In this document: one piece after another, positions 17,072 through 25,810 of the stretch
Numbering within the stretch: the first letter of the stretch is position 1
Layout of the letters: the number at the start of each line of letters is the position of its first letter
DNA from: Azoarcus sp031546845
GTDB taxonomy: Bacteria; Pseudomonadota; Gammaproteobacteria; Burkholderiales; Rhodocyclaceae
Reading direction: 5' to 3'
Assembly (NCBI GenBank): GCA_031546845.1
Contig: JAVBJT010000018.1
Span: 62,001 to 126,000, forward strand
Length of the DNA stretch: 64,000 bases
Notes under the pieces: model-generated
What the model was told of the DNA's origin: nothing
Database searches by the model: none
What the model saw: the letters and a program-made list of their open reading frames with translations, nothing else
Program-made: the position numbers and the translations under genes

Positions 17072-18142
17072 GTGAGCCGCCTGAAAAACGACACCTTCCT
17101 GCGCGCCCTGCTGCGCCAGCCCACCGACTACACGCCCATCTGGCTCATGCGCCAGGCTGGCCGCTATCTGCCGGAATACTGCGAAACGCGTAAGCGCGCC
17201 GGCAGCTTCCTGCAACTGTGCAAAAGTCCGGCATTGGCCTGCGAGGTAACGTTGCAGCCGCTCGCGCGCTACGACCTCGACGCCGCCATCCTGTTTTCCG
17301 ACATCCTCACCGTGCCCGATGCGATGGGCCTCGGTCTGTATTTCGCCGATGGCGAAGGGCCGCGCTTCGAGCGGCCGCTGCGCGACGAGTGGGAAATCCG
17401 CAACCTTAGCGTGCCCGACCCTCACGCCGAGCTGCGCTATGTCATGGATGCGGTGGCCGAGATCCGCCGCGCGCTTGACGGCAGCGTGCCGCTGATCGGC
17501 TTTTCCGGCAGTCCGTGGACGCTTGCTTGCTACATGGTCGAAGGCGGTGCCTCCGACGACTACCGCAAGATCAAGACCTTTGCCTACGGCCGGCCCGATC
17601 TGTTGCATCACATTCTCGACGTCACTACAAACGCCGTCATCGCCTACCTCAACGCGCAGATCGAAGCCGGCGCGCAAGCGGTGATGGTGTTCGATTCCTG
17701 GGGCGGCGTGCTGTCCGAAGCCGCCTACCGCGAATTCTCCCTGCACTATCTGGAACGAGTCATTGCCGGTCTGATCCGCGAACGCGATGGCCAGCGCGTG
17801 CCCAGCATCGTCTTCACCAAAGGCGGTGGTTTGTGGCTGGAGTCGATCGCCGCTATCGGCGCCGACGCCGTCGGTCTCGACTGGACCATCGATATCGGCC
17901 GCGCCCGCGCCTTGGTCGGCGAGCGAGTTGCGCTGCAAGGCAATCTCGACCCCAGTGTGCTATTCGCCCCGCCCGACGCGGTTGCCGCCGAAGCCCGCCG
18001 CGTACTCGATGCCTATGGCCCGCACCCCGGCCACGTCTTCAACCTCGGCCATGGCATCTCACAGTTCACTCCACCGGAAAGCGTTTCCGTGCTGGTCGAT
18101 ACGGTGCATGAGCACAGTCGCCGCCAGCGAATGACGGCTTGA
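17072..18142 (+). CDS. hemE: Uroporphyrinogen decarboxylase
   Basis: HemE removes four carboxyl groups from uroporphyrinogen III to give coproporphyrinogen III in haem synthesis. This 356-residue protein has the signature WLMRQAGRYLPEY near the N-terminus, the catalytic Asp in AAILFSDILTVPDAMGL, GFSGSPWTLACYMVEGG, and HPGHVFNLGHGISQFTPPES near the C-terminus. The GTG at 17072 is preferred over the ATG at 17048 because GAGAGG lies eight bases before it and the resulting VSRLKNDTFLRALLRQP matches known HemE starts. It is 115 bases after trkH. In Betaproteobacteria hemE is often followed by priA, as here. Confidence 0.95.
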   Translation: MSRLKNDTFLRALLRQPTDYTPIWLMRQAGRYLPEYCETRKRAGSFLQLCKSPALACEVTLQPLARYDLDAAILFSDILTVPDAMGLGLYFADGEGPRFERPLRDEWEIRNLSVPDPHAELRYVMDAVAEIRRALDGSVPLIGFSGSPWTLACYMVEGGASDDYRKIKTFAYGRPDLLHHILDVTTNAVIAYLNAQIEAGAQAVMVFDSWGGVLSEAAYREFSLHYLERVIAGLIRERDGQRVPSIVFTKGGGLWLESIAAIGADAVGLDWTIDIGRARALVGERVALQGNLDPSVLFAPPDAVAAEARRVLDAYGPHPGHVFNLGHGISQFTPPESVSVLVDTVHEHSRRQRMTA

Positions 18143-18522
18143 ATTTGCCTATTTACGTCCGCTGCTGAACGAGGATGTCAAGGGAAAAATTTTGCTGCGA
18201 CTGCTTGACTTATACACACTGCAGCAATCTCGCCATGTTCAGTATGCGGAACCAATGGTTTATGTCGCACAAAATTTAACGCATTGAATTTAAATGAAAT
18301 TTTTGTTGCGTAATGTTAGTGCAGTATAGCGGGAATGCTTGTGCCGCCTCAGGTTGGCAGCGATTCGCCCAGTTTTTCAACAAAGTTACCCACAGCTTTT
18401 GTGGACAAAGAAAGAGCGGATTACGTGGCAATTGTTTACCCCTCCTTTGTATGGTTTTGCCTCAACAAGCGCGCGTAAGCGCTTGATCGGCATCGATTTA
18501 CTTCGGAGAGACCGTCGTCCGT
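18143..18522. other. AT-rich intergenic region between hemE and priA
   Basis: No convincing gene is seen in these 380 bases. The middle is clearly AT-rich and holds an imperfect inverted repeat (CAAAATTT at 18270–18277 with AAATTTTTG at 18297–18305), which could help end hemE transcription or form part of the priA promoter region. Two DnaA-box-like 9-mers, each one mismatch from TTATCCACA, face each other at 18386–18394 and 18400–18408. They also form a small hairpin. Confidence 0.5.
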
Positions 18523-20706
18523 ATGCGCATCGTCCGTGTCGCCTTGCCGGTACCCATACCGCAACTATTTGATTATCAAGCGGAAGATGTGTGCGAGGAC
18601 GATCTCGGGCGCTGTGTTCGTGTCCCTTTCGGCCGTGGGGACAAGAGCGGTTTGATCGTCGCCTTGCCGCCCGTGGCGGGTATCGACGTTACCCGCCTTA
18701 GGCAGCTTCACCACATCCAGCGCGATGTGCCACCGCTGCCGGCGGATTGGCTGGCGCTGGTCGAATTTGTCGCGCGCTATTACCACGCGCCGCTGGGCGA
18801 AGTCGTCGCCCTCGCGCTGCCGCCGGGTTTGCGCCGTGCCGACAGCGTTAGCACGGCGCAGACCGATCCACTGCTTACCCTTTCCCCTTTGGGCCACGCC
18901 GCGCTCACCGAAAACCGCCGCGCCAGCCGCGCACTCGAACTGCTTCGCCAGGCACAGGCAAATGGCCTGCCGGCGCGGTTCGATGCCCTGCGTGCGCTGC
19001 CCGCTGGCACGGCGGCGCGCGATGCGCTCAAACGCGGTTGGTTAAGCGAAGTGGATGGTGAAGACAGGTTGGCGGATAGCGCGGCAAGTTATCCCGACGG
19101 CCCCGCGTTGACGACCGAACAAGAGGCGGTGCTTGCCTGCATTGAAGCGGCCTCGGCCGGTTTTTGTGCCTGGCTGCTGCACGGGGTAACCGGCAGTGGT
19201 AAAACCGAGGTTTACCTACGTCTTGCGCAGCGCACGCTCGCGGCAAAGCGGCAAGTGCTGATGCTGGTGCCCGAAATTGCGCTGACGCCTCAGCTTGAAA
19301 GCCGTGTTGCGCAGCGTTTTCCGTTCGCGAATGTGGTTAGCCTGCATTCCGGGTTGGCGGCCGGTGCGCGCTCACGCGGCTTCGTCCAGGCGCTGAGTGG
19401 CGATGCCGATATCGTGCTCGGCACGCGGCTGGCCGTGTTCGCGCCGCTGCCCCGGCTCGGTTTGATCGTCATCGACGAAGAACACGATGCCTCCTATAAA
19501 CAGCAGGAAGGTGTGCGCTATTCGGCGCGCGATGTTGCCATATGGCGCGCGCGCCAGCGCGACGTGCCCGTGGTGCTGGGTTCGGCTACCCCGTCGCTGG
19601 AAAGTTGGCGGCAAGCGCATAACGGGCGTTACGCCTTGCTTACGCTAGGCCAGCGGGCGGTGGCTGCCGCGCTGCCCAAGGTCCGCTGCATCGACACCAG
19701 CCGGCTACGGCTGGATGAAGGGCTCAGCCCGGCTTTGCTCGATGCCGTCGGTCAGCGTCTTGCGCGTGGCGAGCAAAGCCTCGTTTTTATCAACCGCCGC
19801 GGTTACGCGCCGGTATTGTCGTGCCCATCCTGTGGCTGGGTTAGCGCTTGTCCGCACTGCACCGCCAACCTCGTCGTCCACCTGGCCGACCGTCGCCTGC
19901 GCTGCCACCACTGCGGCTGTGAAGGTGCGATTCCGAACGCCTGCCCAAGTTGCGGCAACCAGGATATCCAGCCCTATGGCCGCGGTACCCAGCGCGTCGA
20001 AGCACGCCTGGTCGAACTGTTTCCCGCCGCCCGTGTGCTGCGTGTCGACCGCGATGCCGCTCGCACCCGTGCGCAGTGGGAAAGCCTGCTCGCCACCATC
20101 GCCGATGGCGAGGCCGATATCCTCGTCGGCACGCAGATGATGGCCAAGGGGCACGATTTTCCCCTACTCACCTTGGTTGGCGTGATCGGCGCCGACGCCT
20201 CCTTGCACGCTGCCGACTTCCGCGCTCCAGAACGCCTGTTCCAGCAATTGATGCAGGTGGGCGGACGCGCCGGGCGCGGTGAGCGGCCCGGCGAGGTGCT
20301 GATCCAGACCGAATACCCGCTACATCCCCTGTATGGCCACCTCGTGCGGCACGACTTCGACGCCTTTGCCCGCATGGCGCTGGACGAACGCCTGCAAGCC
20401 GGTTTCCCACCCCATACGCATCAAGCCATGTTGCGCGCCGACGCGCCCGTACTGGACGATGCCGTTCAATTCCTGCGCCGTGCGCATCACATTGGTACTG
20501 GACTGGTCGAAAGCGTGCGCCTGTTCGACCCGGTGCCGATGCGTCTAACCCGCCTGGCGCGGCGCGAACGCGCTCAGCTACTGGTCGAGGCCGACCGGCG
20601 CGATACCTTGCAAAATTTCCTCAAAGCCTGGATTGCCGCCCTCTACGGCCAATCCACCGCGCGCGACCTGCGCTGGCAGATCGATGTCGATCCGCTGGAG
20701 GTGTGA
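18523..20706 (+). CDS. priA: Primosomal protein N' (replication restart helicase)
   Basis: PriA is the 3'-to-5' helicase that recognises stalled forks and reloads the replisome. The 727-residue protein has the N-terminal 3'-DNA-binding region (MRIVRVALPVPIPQLFDYQ), the Walker A block HGVTGSGKTEVYLRLAQ, the DEEH box LIVIDEEHDASYKQQEG and the GSATPSLESW motif. It also has the zinc-binding cysteine array starting at CPSCGWVSACPHC and continuing through CHHCGCEGAIPNACPSCG. Helicase motifs V and VI (GTQMMAKGHDFP and QVGGRAGRGERPGEV) follow. Length and order are normal. Confidence 0.96.
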   Translation: MRIVRVALPVPIPQLFDYQAEDVCEDDLGRCVRVPFGRGDKSGLIVALPPVAGIDVTRLRQLHHIQRDVPPLPADWLALVEFVARYYHAPLGEVVALALPPGLRRADSVSTAQTDPLLTLSPLGHAALTENRRASRALELLRQAQANGLPARFDALRALPAGTAARDALKRGWLSEVDGEDRLADSAASYPDGPALTTEQEAVLACIEAASAGFCAWLLHGVTGSGKTEVYLRLAQRTLAAKRQVLMLVPEIALTPQLESRVAQRFPFANVVSLHSGLAAGARSRGFVQALSGDADIVLGTRLAVFAPLPRLGLIVIDEEHDASYKQQEGVRYSARDVAIWRARQRDVPVVLGSATPSLESWRQAHNGRYALLTLGQRAVAAALPKVRCIDTSRLRLDEGLSPALLDAVGQRLARGEQSLVFINRRGYAPVLSCPSCGWVSACPHCTANLVVHLADRRLRCHHCGCEGAIPNACPSCGNQDIQPYGRGTQRVEARLVELFPAARVLRVDRDAARTRAQWESLLATIADGEADILVGTQMMAKGHDFPLLTLVGVIGADASLHAADFRAPERLFQQLMQVGGRAGRGERPGEVLIQTEYPLHPLYGHLVRHDFDAFARMALDERLQAGFPPHTHQAMLRADAPVLDDAVQFLRRAHHIGTGLVESVRLFDPVPMRLTRLARRERAQLLVEADRRDTLQNFLKAWIAALYGQSTARDLRWQIDVDPLEV

Positions 20707-20803
20707 GGTGGCAAAAGCACGGCAAGAACAGAATAGGCGCGTCACCTTGCCATATGCCATGACAAAGCGGTAGCGTGATGGTCCATGAGTCCAATTACCC
20801 CCC

Positions 20804-21385
20804 ATGAGTCCAATCACTCATCTCCTGGCCAGTTGGGTTGTCTTTGAGCCCCACCTGCGCACCGACCGCGACCGGGTACTGATCCTGGCCGCCGGTCTGG
20901 CGCCCGATCTCGACGGCATTGGTATCGTCATCGACTTCGCCACGCGCATGCTCGACCTGACGCCGACCAACTACTACCAAGGCTGGCACCGTCTTTACGC
21001 ACACGGCATCGCCGCCGCGCTGCTGCTGAGCGCATTGGCCGCAACGTATGGCATTGACCGCTACCGTGCCGCCGTTGCCGCCTTTCTCTGCGTGCATCTG
21101 CATTTTCTTTGCGATCTCGTTGGCTCTCGCGGCAGCACGGTCGACGACCTTTGGGGTTTGTACTATCTGGGACCGTTCGATAAAAGTTACGAATGGGTAT
21201 GGCGCGGGCAGTGGCCGTTGATCGGCTGGCAAAATACCTGCATCACCATCGTGCTGATGCTGCTTGTGCTGTCCCGTGCCTGCCGCACGGGTTATTCGCC
21301 GCTTGGCCTGATCAGTCCGCGCGCCGATGCGGTTTTTGTCGCTGTTCTACGCGACTGGCGGCAACGCTTGTTTTCACGATCATAG
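20804..21385 (+). CDS. YdjM-like membrane-bound metal-dependent hydrolase
   Basis: This 193-residue protein resembles the YdjM/DUF457 family of inner-membrane putative metal-dependent hydrolases. It starts MSPITHLLASWVVFEP with a conserved His, followed by ILAAGLAPDLDGIGIV with the Asp pair, WHRLYAHGIAAALLL, and a CVHLHFLCDLVGSRG block whose His/Asp residues fit metal ligands. Several hydrophobic segments alternate with these. The biological role is unknown. Its start region is duplicated: ATGAGTCCAAT occurs at both 20785 and 20804, and only the second is in frame with the protein. Confidence 0.75.
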   Translation: MSPITHLLASWVVFEPHLRTDRDRVLILAAGLAPDLDGIGIVIDFATRMLDLTPTNYYQGWHRLYAHGIAAALLLSALAATYGIDRYRAAVAAFLCVHLHFLCDLVGSRGSTVDDLWGLYYLGPFDKSYEWVWRGQWPLIGWQNTCITIVLMLLVLSRACRTGYSPLGLISPRADAVFVAVLRDWRQRLFSRS

Positions 21386-21414
21386 CCGTGGCCGTAGGGC
21401 GCATCGTTCTCGTT

Positions 21415-22329
21415 TCAAGAACCGCCCGGCCATAGCCGCGCGGCGCCGCGCACACCGGACGCATCGCCATGCAGCGCCGGTAGCAAGCGGGTGGCGACCG
21501 CGTCGGAAAAAACGTGCGGCAGCCACAGCCGGGGCACGTTGTGGTACAGCCGTTCGAGTTTGGAAAGCCCGCCGCCAAGCACGATCACATCCGGATCGAG
21601 CAGGTTCATCACCACCGCCAGACTGCGCGCAAGCCGTTCCTCATAGCGGTGCAAGCTGTCCTCGCAAGCCGGGTCGCCGGCTTGCGAGGCGCGGGCAATC
21701 GCGGCGGCATCCAGCGCGCCGCCGTGGCGGCGGGCATGATCGGCCGCCAAGCCGGGGCCGGACAGCCACGTTTCAATACAGCCGCGCCGGCCGCAATAGC
21801 ACGGCGGCGCGAACGAATCCGCACTATCCGCCAGCGGCAGCGGTGAATGCCCCCATTCGCCAGCGATCGCATTGACGCCCGTCAGCAAGCCGCCACGTAC
21901 AACGATGCCTCCGCCTACACCCGTGCCGAGAATGACGCCGAACACTGTTTCCGCCCTCGCGCCGGCCCCATCGGCTGCTTCCGACATGGCAAAGCAATTG
22001 GCATCGTTGGCAAGCCGTACTTCGCGCCCCAGCAAGCGCGAAAGATCGGCCTGCAGCGCCTGGCCATTGAGGCAAGTGGAATTGGCGTTGCGTATGCGTT
22101 CCGTCAAACGCGAAATCGAACCCGGTGTGCCCGCACCCACGCTGACGCGCGTGCCCAGTTCCGCCTCTGCCGCTGCCACCAACGCCACCACGGTCGCCAA
22201 CGTGGCGCCGTAATCGCCCTGCGGTGTGGGCACGCGACGGCGTAGCAACTCCTCGCCGTCATGACCGAGAACGGCGATCTCGATCTTGCTGCCGCCTAGG
22301 TCTACGCCGAGACGTAAATTGTCAGTCAT
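21415..22329 (-). CDS. ROK-family sugar kinase
   Basis: This 304-residue cytosolic kinase has the ROK pattern: phosphate-binding LGVDLGGSKIEIAVL, GTPGSISR, the catalytic Asp in RLANDANCFAMSEAADGAG, GVILGTGVGGGIVV, and the zinc-binding CYCGRRGCIETWLSG. These features place it with fructokinase/N-acetylglucosamine-kinase-type ROK enzymes that phosphorylate free hexoses; the exact sugar cannot be decided. Transcriptional ROK repressors are ruled out because there is no N-terminal DNA-binding domain. The start lies right at the edge of an IS5-type transposase remnant, so any promoter is probably inside that remnant. Confidence 0.9.
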   Translation of the reverse strand: MTDNLRLGVDLGGSKIEIAVLGHDGEELLRRRVPTPQGDYGATLATVVALVAAAEAELGTRVSVGAGTPGSISRLTERIRNANSTCLNGQALQADLSRLLGREVRLANDANCFAMSEAADGAGARAETVFGVILGTGVGGGIVVRGGLLTGVNAIAGEWGHSPLPLADSADSFAPPCYCGRRGCIETWLSGPGLAADHARRHGGALDAAAIARASQAGDPACEDSLHRYEERLARSLAVVMNLLDPDVIVLGGGLSKLERLYHNVPRLWLPHVFSDAVATRLLPALHGDASGVRGAARLWPGGS

Positions 22330-22610
22330 GATGTTTTTTTGATTTTCCCCGCTATGGTTAGCAGCAGGCTGAGCTTGAAGTTCGACTGATCTAGGCTTGC
22401 GCTTTCCAGATCCATGTCAAGAAACCAGCGGAACAAAATATTGTAGTCCGGTTGCTTGCAGAACTGCCGATCCGAGCGCATCGAGTACCGTGCATCCAGT
22501 TCAGACGAAATCGCACTCAACGCGCGATTTTGGCGAAAAGTGGTGGAACATCGCAGACTGAGGGTCAAGTTGGCCGCGCATCGCTGTCGGGATGGTAAAT
22601 TCGATAACAT
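22326..22610 (-). mobile_element. Remnant of an IS5-family transposase (N-terminal DUF772 part)
   Basis: This short open frame is the decayed start of an IS5-type transposase. Residues 34–79 (positions 22374–22511) carry the DUF772-like block ISSELDARYSMRSDRQFC followed by DYNILFRWFLDMDLES and a DQSNF end, closely resembling the YSIRSERQLMEQLDYNLLFRWF region of these transposases. No DDE catalytic domain follows and no terminal repeats are evident, so it cannot be active. The frame runs into the start of the ROK kinase gene, overlapping by four bases. Between it and argB (22611–22746) only a promoter region is left. Confidence 0.78.
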
Positions 22611-22746
22611 TTTAATGACATTAGAATAATTAGCCGACTCGATGGGTCTTGCATCAAGCTGCTAGAATCCATGCCAATTGAACCGGAAACGTTAGTTCAC
22701 AACCCGCTCAGCAACGATTTAACACTCCAAGAGCAAGGAATCCGCC

Positions 22747-23646
22747 ATGACCGCCTCGACTCCCGCCGCCCTGCTTCCGCGCCAGAAAGCGGAAACGCTC
22801 GCCGAAGCGTTGCCGTACATCAAGCGTTTTTTCGATAAGACCATTGTCATCAAATACGGCGGCAACGCGATGACCGATCCGCGCTTGAAGGACTGCTTCG
22901 CGCGCGACGTGGTGTTGCTCAAACTGGTGGGGATGAATCCGGTGGTGGTCCACGGCGGGGGTCCGCAGATCGAGACGCTGCTCAACCGGGTCGGCAAGAA
23001 GGGAGAGTTCGTCCAGGGCATGCGCGTGACCGACGCGGAAACCATGGAATTGGTGGAAATGGTGCTGGGCGGGCAGGTGAACAAGGAAATCGTGAATCTG
23101 ATCAACCAGCACGGCGGCAAGGCGGTGGGCCTGACCGGCAAGGATGCCGGTTTCATCCGCGCAAAAAAGCTGCTGATGCAGAAGCAGGACGCGCCGCCGG
23201 GCGATGTGGTCGACGTCGGCCAGGTTGGGGAGATCACGCAGATCGATCCGAGCCTGATCGCGTTTCTCGACAGCGGCGATTTCATTCCCGTCATCGCGCC
23301 GATCGGCGTCGGAAGCGAGGGGGAAACCTACAACATCAATGCCGACGTGGTGGCCGGCAAGCTGGCGGAAATACTCAAGGCGGAAAAACTGGTTCTGCTG
23401 ACTAATACGCCGGGGGTGTTGGATAAGGCGGGCAATCTGCTCACCGGCCTGACGCCGCAGCAGATCGACGGCTTGGTGGCCGATGGCACGCTGTCGGGCG
23501 GTATGTTGCCGAAGATCGGTTCGGCGCTGGATGCTGCGCGCAGCGGGGTGAAGTCGGTGCACATCATCGACGGCCGCGTGGAGCATTGCCTGTTGCTCGA
23601 AATCCTGACCGACCACGGCGTCGGCACGATGATCAAGAGCAAGTAA
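22747..23646 (+). CDS. argB: Acetylglutamate kinase
   Basis: ArgB phosphorylates N-acetylglutamate in the second step of arginine synthesis. The 299-residue protein has FDKTIVIKYGGNAMTD with the catalytic Lys, the glycine-rich NPVVVHGGGPQIETLL, the NINADVVAGKLAEILKAEKL block, and GVLDKAGNLLTGLT. The N-terminal helix that permits hexamer formation and arginine feedback in many ArgBs (PRQKAETLAEALPYIKRFF) is present, so the enzyme is probably arginine-sensitive. A GCAAGGA ribosome site precedes the ATG. The gene ends at a strong hairpin shared with the convergent TPR gene. Confidence 0.96.
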   Translation: MTASTPAALLPRQKAETLAEALPYIKRFFDKTIVIKYGGNAMTDPRLKDCFARDVVLLKLVGMNPVVVHGGGPQIETLLNRVGKKGEFVQGMRVTDAETMELVEMVLGGQVNKEIVNLINQHGGKAVGLTGKDAGFIRAKKLLMQKQDAPPGDVVDVGQVGEITQIDPSLIAFLDSGDFIPVIAPIGVGSEGETYNINADVVAGKLAEILKAEKLVLLTNTPGVLDKAGNLLTGLTPQQIDGLVADGTLSGGMLPKIGSALDAARSGVKSVHIIDGRVEHCLLLEILTDHGVGTMIKSK

Positions 23647-23650
23647 GCGC

Positions 23651-23675
23651 AACGCGGCGCTGCGAGCGCCGCGTT
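23651..23675 (+). terminator. Strong hairpin between convergent argB and TPR gene
   Basis: AACGCGGCGCT and AGCGCCGCGTT form a perfect 11-bp stem around a 3-base loop, five bases past the argB stop, followed by a T/C-rich stretch containing TTTCTTT. It sits between two convergent genes and could stop transcription from both sides. Confidence 0.75.
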
Positions 23676-23693
23676 CTCTCCGCTGGCCTTTCT

Positions 23694-24365
23694 TTATTGA
23701 AGTTGCAGCGCTGCGGCGGTGGTGGGCGCGGTAGGTTCGCGCCAGGCGCCAGCCTTGGTCAGGCGGGTGCGCAGACCAGGCAGGGGAAAGCCTAGCGCAT
23801 AGGCACGCCAGGCGCTTTGCAGCGCTTTTTCGTTGTTCTTCGTGCCCAGATACGCCAGCCCGAGGTTGTAATAGGTGCTGGCGTTATTGTCATTTTGCGC
23901 AGCCGACGTTTCGAGCTGTTGCACCGCTTTTTGGTATTCGCCGCGTTTGATCAAATAAACACCGTAGGCGGTTTTCACCCAGGCGTCGTCCGGCCGAAAA
24001 CGGATGCCGCGCTCGAACCAACATTCCACCGTGTAGATGGTCCCGTCCGGCGGGTTCTTTTGGGTCTTGATCGACCATTCCGCCATGGTCATGAGCGCGT
24101 TTACATGGTTCGGAAAGACCCGCAACGTGTAAGCGACGTCGCCGGCCAGTTTGCCGGTGCTGCCTTCTTTGAGTGCGCGGATGCCCTCGGTGTAATGACG
24201 CCGCTCGACCACCCATTTATCTTGTTTATTGATAGTGCGGTAGTCCCACGGGCCGGTAGGATTGACGAAAGGGTCGCCGCAGTCGAGCGAGGCGGCGGTG
24301 GCGGTCTGGATGGCAAGCATCGACGAAAGTGCGAGGGCTGCCTGGATTTGGTTCCCGTAACGCAT
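23694..24365 (-). CDS. Exported TPR-repeat protein
   Basis: This 223-residue protein starts with a signal peptide (MRYGNQIQAALALSSMLAI, probable cleavage after TATAA near residue 25). The mature part begins with SLDCGDPFVNPTGPWDYR. Several TPR-like helical repeats follow: YTEGIRALKEGSTGKLAGDVAYTL, then ALMTMAEWSIKTQ, DDAWVKTAYGVYLIKRGEYQ, and ASTYYNLGLAYLGTKNNEKAL. TPRs bind proteins, so it is probably a periplasmic scaffold. The start at 24365 is chosen because it gives the signal peptide directly. It may have an ABC-2, PEP-CTERM or envelope role, but nothing nearby settles this. Confidence 0.8.
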   Translation of the reverse strand: MRYGNQIQAALALSSMLAIQTATAASLDCGDPFVNPTGPWDYRTINKQDKWVVERRHYTEGIRALKEGSTGKLAGDVAYTLRVFPNHVNALMTMAEWSIKTQKNPPDGTIYTVECWFERGIRFRPDDAWVKTAYGVYLIKRGEYQKAVQQLETSAAQNDNNASTYYNLGLAYLGTKNNEKALQSAWRAYALGFPLPGLRTRLTKAGAWREPTAPTTAAALQLQ

Positions 24366-24584
24366 ATGCTGCCCCTCTGCCGGACAAGGCGTCGATCGCC
24401 GCGCCCTTAACAATCTCGATTGGCCGCCTGCGGCGAGTCGTTCATAATGCAAAATTCCGCCCTTTTGAAATCAGATGCTTGGCGGTGCTTGTTCAATCCA
24501 ACCCGGCTGTTTGCGCGGGATTCATAAGCCAATATAGTCAAGCTTGTGCAGTTATCTTTCCCGCAGGAGAACGCGGATCACGCT

Positions 24585-25802
24585 ATGAAGAATCCTCCAC
24601 TTCGCGTGGTGGTGTATACGCGCGTTTACCCCAACGCCGCCCAGCCCAACTACGGCCTGTTCGTGCGCGAGCGCATGCGGCGCGTTGCGGCGGAAGTCGA
24701 GCTCGTGGTGGTCTCGCCCGTGCCCTGGTTTCCGTTTCAGGGCTTGCTGCGGCGCTTTCGGCCGCACTACCGCCCCTGGGTGCCGGCGCTTGAGGAGCAG
24801 AACGGCATTCGCGTTTATCACCCGCGCTTTTTCTGCTTTCCTGGCGTTTTCAAGTGGACCGACGCGTGGTTTCAGGCGCTCGGCAGCTTTGGTTTGATGC
24901 GCCGACTGAAGCGGGAATTCGGCTTCAATCTGATCGATTCCCACTTCGTCTATCCCGATGGCGCGGCGGCCCGCTTGCTGGCGCGCTGGCTCGGCGTGCC
25001 CTACACCATCACATTGCGCGGCAGCCTGCTGCGCTTTGGCGTCAGCGCCGCGCAGCGCCGCCAGATTGAGCACGCCATGAGCGATGCGGCGCGGGTGTTT
25101 TCCGTTGCCGATTCGCTGCGCCAGGATGCGATCTCCTGGGGGCAGGCGGCGGATCATGTGGAAGTAGTCGGCAACGGCGTCGATCTCGATCGCTTCCGGC
25201 CCGAGGATAAAACCCTCAGCCGCCGCCGTTTCGGTCTGCCGGCCGAAGCGCGGCTGTTGGTTTCGGTAGGTGGGCTGACCGAGCGCAAGGGCTTTCACCG
25301 CGTGATTGAGGTGTTGCCGCAACTGCGCGAAAGCCACGGTGACATCCACTTCGCCATTGCCGGCGGCGCTAGCCCGGAAGGCAACAACCGAGCGGAATTG
25401 GAGGCGCAGATCGCGCGCCTTGGCCTGAGCGATTGCGTGCATCTGCTCGGCTCGGTGTCGCCGGACGATCTGCGCTTTGTCTATTCGGCGGGCGATGTGT
25501 TCGTGCTCGCCACCCGTTTCGAGGGTTGGGCCAATGTTTTTCTCGAAGCCTCCGCATGCGGTCTGCCCATCGTGACCACGCGGGTGGGCGGCAATGCCGA
25601 GGTCGTCAGTTCCGAAGAAGTCGGCCTGCTCGTGCCTTATGGCGACAGCGGCGCGTTGTTGCAGGCGCTACGCGCGGCGTTCGACCGCACCTGGAACCGT
25701 GACGCGATTCTCGAACACGCGCGCCGCAACGCATGGCAAACGCGCATTCCCCGGCTGGTTGCGGCTTTTCAGGCGATTGTCGATAAAGCGCTGCGCCGCT
25801 GA
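24585..25802 (+). CDS. GT4-family glycosyltransferase
   Basis: This roughly 405-residue retaining glycosyltransferase has a GT-B fold. The N-terminal half opens with LRVVVYTRVYPNAAQPNYG, and the nucleotide-sugar-binding C-terminal half starts LLVSVGGLTERKGFHRVIE and includes HLLGSVSPDDLRFVYSAGDV and FEGWANVFLEASACGLPIV, whose two Glu form the EX7E pair typical of GT4. It opens an operon of cell-surface glycan genes: the next gene starts eight bases after its stop. The start is uncertain. The ATG at 24585 is used, though the nearest AGGAGA is 14 bases away; a GTG at 24546 is the alternative. Confidence 0.9.
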   Translation: MKNPPLRVVVYTRVYPNAAQPNYGLFVRERMRRVAAEVELVVVSPVPWFPFQGLLRRFRPHYRPWVPALEEQNGIRVYHPRFFCFPGVFKWTDAWFQALGSFGLMRRLKREFGFNLIDSHFVYPDGAAARLLARWLGVPYTITLRGSLLRFGVSAAQRRQIEHAMSDAARVFSVADSLRQDAISWGQAADHVEVVGNGVDLDRFRPEDKTLSRRRFGLPAEARLLVSVGGLTERKGFHRVIEVLPQLRESHGDIHFAIAGGASPEGNNRAELEAQIARLGLSDCVHLLGSVSPDDLRFVYSAGDVFVLATRFEGWANVFLEASACGLPIVTTRVGGNAEVVSSEEVGLLVPYGDSGALLQALRAAFDRTWNRDAILEHARRNAWQTRIPRLVAAFQAIVDKALRR

Positions 25803-25810
25803 GTCCGCCA

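Noticed and set aside
18386..18408. Two DnaA-box-like 9-mers suggesting an origin
   Set aside because: Both have one mismatch, only two are present, and they form a simple hairpin; there is no cluster of boxes or dnaA/dnaN gene nearby.
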